From Aquimarina sp042434915 (GTDB taxonomy: Bacteria > Bacteroidota > Bacteroidia > Flavobacteriales > Flavobacteriaceae), in the NCBI RefSeq assembly GCF_042434915.1, contig NZ_CP170198.1, positions 2,294,001 through 2,358,000 of the forward strand: 64,000 bases of DNA, written 5' to 3'. Position numbers and translations under genes: made by a program. Shown in pieces: positions 62,269-64,000 of this stretch; position 1 is the first letter of the stretch, and each line of letters begins with the position of its first letter. Under the pieces are notes generated by a model. It was not told where the DNA came from and ran no database searches. It was given only the letters and a program-made list of their open reading frames with translations.

Positions 62269-63543
62269 ATGTCCTACTCATTTTTTCGACATCTTATAAT
62301 TATAGTATTTATTATCGCATCTAATTTACAAAATATTTCAGCTCAATTAACAAAATCTGAGACGTATACTGCACCCTATATAAAGTCCATTCAATTTTCT
62401 AGAGCTCCAGATGAAACAGGAATTCCTATTCTTAAAATAGGAGAACCGATACGCATGAGCTTTGATGACATTAATGGAGACGAAACAGATTATTATTATA
62501 AAATAGTGCATTGTGATTTTGACTGGTCTCCTTCTCAGTTATCAAAAAATGAGTATTTAGATGGGTTTGATGACATTCGTATCACAACCTATGAAAACTC
62601 CTTTAATACATTGCAAATGTATAGCCACTATACACTCACTATCCCTAATGAAGATACCTACAGCCTCAAAGTAAGTGGCAACTACAAAATCGAAATTTAT
62701 AATGATGATAATGAGCTAATCTTTTTTAGAAAGTTAATCGTTTATGAAAATAATGCGTCGATAAAGGTCGAAATAAAGCGTTCTAGAGATTTAAAATATA
62801 TTAATACTAAACAAAGTGTGCATTTTGAGATTGATCCTAAAAATTCATTTTTCAGAAATCCTGATCATACCGTAAAGACATTAATTATTCAAAATGGAGA
62901 TCTGCAAAACAGTATAACTACCTTAAAACCTCAATATAACTTAAGCAATAAACTGGTTTATCGATATGATCAGGAGTCAAGTTTTTGGGGAGGTAATGAG
63001 TTCCTTTTTTATGACAATAAAGAAATTAGATCTGCTACATCGAATATAAAACGTATCTCATTAGAAGATGATCTATATCATCACTATTTATACACTAACA
63101 TAGTTAGATCCAATCGCAACTATACTTATAACCCCGATATTAATGGTGGTTTTATAATTCGAAATCTGCGATCTGAGAACAGTAATACGGGAGCAGATTA
63201 TGTATGGATGCATTTTGCTTTACAGTGTTACGAACCTATAGGAAAAGGTGAATTATACCTATATGGAGACTTTAATAACTATGAAATAAATACTTCGAAT
63301 AAATTAATTTACAATAAAGACTCTGGACTTTTTGAATTAAAAATTCGTCTTAAACAAGGTTTTTACAACTACAAATATGTATTACGTAATGAAAACGGCA
63401 TTATAGATCTTGGATTTATCAGTGGTAACTTTGATGAAACAGAAAATAACTATACAGTTCTAGCATATTATAGAGCTCCAGGAGCTAGATATGACCGTGT
63501 TGTTGGTAAAGGCCAAGCTAACGCTACAACTATTCAAAATTAA
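62269..63543 (+). CDS. Type IX secretion system plug protein (DUF5103)
   Basis: A 424-residue exported protein with a signal peptide ending near ISAQ (residue 26). The plug domain includes YYYKIVHCDFDWSPSQLSKNEYLDGFDD, a strongly conserved DUF5103 phrase, and later YNLSNKLVYRYDQESSFWGGNEFLFYDNKEIRSA and YVWMHFALQCYEP. The C-terminus (GKGELYLYGDFNNYEINTSNKL) has an immunoglobulin-like end. This protein closes the SprA translocon channel of T9SS, so it fits with the type-B cargo protein in this window. An apaG gene follows on the same strand. Confidence 0.9.
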   Translation: MSYSFFRHLIIIVFIIASNLQNISAQLTKSETYTAPYIKSIQFSRAPDETGIPILKIGEPIRMSFDDINGDETDYYYKIVHCDFDWSPSQLSKNEYLDGFDDIRITTYENSFNTLQMYSHYTLTIPNEDTYSLKVSGNYKIEIYNDDNELIFFRKLIVYENNASIKVEIKRSRDLKYINTKQSVHFEIDPKNSFFRNPDHTVKTLIIQNGDLQNSITTLKPQYNLSNKLVYRYDQESSFWGGNEFLFYDNKEIRSATSNIKRISLEDDLYHHYLYTNIVRSNRNYTYNPDINGGFIIRNLRSENSNTGADYVWMHFALQCYEPIGKGELYLYGDFNNYEINTSNKLIYNKDSGLFELKIRLKQGFYNYKYVLRNENGIIDLGFISGNFDETENNYTVLAYYRAPGARYDRVVGKGQANATTIQN

Positions 63544-63698
63544 TGTATTTTCAAAAAATCAAGCTTTTCACCCACCTATATGGACATTTACATACCCAAA
63601 AACTATTGTTAAAATTATTTAAGCAAAAATTTTATTCTTTATATTAGCGAGTATGGGTTCTAGTAGCATTGATAGTCGGATCGTTTTTACCGTTTCAT

Positions 63699-64000
63699 AT
63701 GATTGAACAAGTTACAAAAGGCATAAAGATTTCTGTAAACACTTCTTTCGAAGGTACTTTCATAAAAGATAATCAAATTTTTTATGCATTTGCCTATATA
63801 ATTTCCATAGAAAATCAAAGTAGCGATATTGTACAACTTACCTCTAGATTTTGGAAAATTAAAGACGCTTTAAATCACAACGAAATTGTAGAAGGAGAAG
63901 GTGTAATAGGGAAAAAACCAGTTTTACAGCCTGGAGAAACGCACACTTATAGTAGTGGCTGTCTACTTCACTCACCCTTTGGAGCCATGAAAGGTTATTA
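63699..64000 (+). CDS. apaG: ApaG-like protein (truncated by the window edge)
   Basis: The first 100 codons of an ApaG/DUF525 protein, which normally has about 125 residues. The visible start MIEQVTKGIKISVNTSF, the strand YAFAYIISIENQSSDIVQLTSRFWKI and the Gly-rich VEGEGVIGKKPVLQPGE are typical of the ApaG fold, linked to divalent metal and nucleotide homeostasis. The last visible residues are AMKGY; the stop lies outside the window. It follows the T9SS plug gene by about 155 bases, an order I recall from other flavobacteria. Confidence 0.88.
   Translation, partial: MIEQVTKGIKISVNTSFEGTFIKDNQIFYAFAYIISIENQSSDIVQLTSRFWKIKDALNHNEIVEGEGVIGKKPVLQPGETHTYSSGCLLHSPFGAMKGY

Overview
The window reads as chromosomal DNA of a marine-type flavobacterium (Bacteroidota, Flavobacteriaceae). 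The evidence is the low GC and A-rich leaders without Shine-Dalgarno sites, several TAnnTTTG promoter boxes, a type IX secretion (T9SS) plug protein and a type-B T9SS sorting domain, a complete Na+-translocating NQR operon with its ApbE flavinyltransferase, and kynurenine-pathway genes. No species can be named from sequence alone.

Left part (1-16.9 kb): mostly single metabolic and envelope genes. These are lipoproteins, cupins, an alpha/beta hydrolase, an RluF-like pseudouridine synthase with a non-ATG start, and a VOC protein. A tight pair encodes an alkylglycerol-monooxygenase-like hydroxylase and a class-3 fatty aldehyde dehydrogenase, which together could cleave ether lipids. Kynurenine 3-monooxygenase, an Old Yellow Enzyme, a flavin reductase-like protein, two tiny stress-type genes, a short Crp/Fnr regulator, a DJ-1/PfpI protein, a DUF2490 porin-like protein, an amidohydrolase and a GNAT enzyme follow.

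Accessory segment (17-22 kb): a class II Fic protein with a winged-helix tail and a 911-residue zinc-hook ABC ATPase resembling RloC/PrrC are both on the minus strand. The Fic start codon lies in a striking four-half-site operator. The ATPase has its own upstream palindrome. Between it and kynureninase lies a 21-bp tandem-repeat array of about 14 units. This is the best candidate for a defence or toxin island.

Middle (22-32 kb): kynureninase, an O-methyltransferase, a subtilase lipoprotein, TatA, an M1 metallopeptidase with a DUF6702-like protein, a CarboxypepD-reg-like protein, dipeptidase E, glutaminase and a tRNA-Gly(TCC).

Giant surface operon (32.2-46.8 kb): a promoter-like element precedes four closely packed genes. 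They encode a 3071-residue secreted repeat protein with phage-tail-fibre-like phrases, a small secreted protein with a related head, a 1105-residue beta-helix protein, and a 390-residue protein that alone carries the T9SS type-B sorting domain. The repeat gene carries a readable history of recombination, including a 1287-bp in-frame tandem duplication and two nucleotide haplotypes of one repeat segment.

Right part (46.8-64 kb): a short ClpP paralogue, M15 and M48 peptidases, a CAP lipoprotein, phosphoglycerate mutase, a thioredoxin-fold lipoprotein, methionine aminopeptidase and a methyltransferase. These are followed by the minus-strand nqrABCDEF operon with a small conserved gene and apbE beyond an internal terminator, then the T9SS plug protein and a truncated apaG at the window edge.
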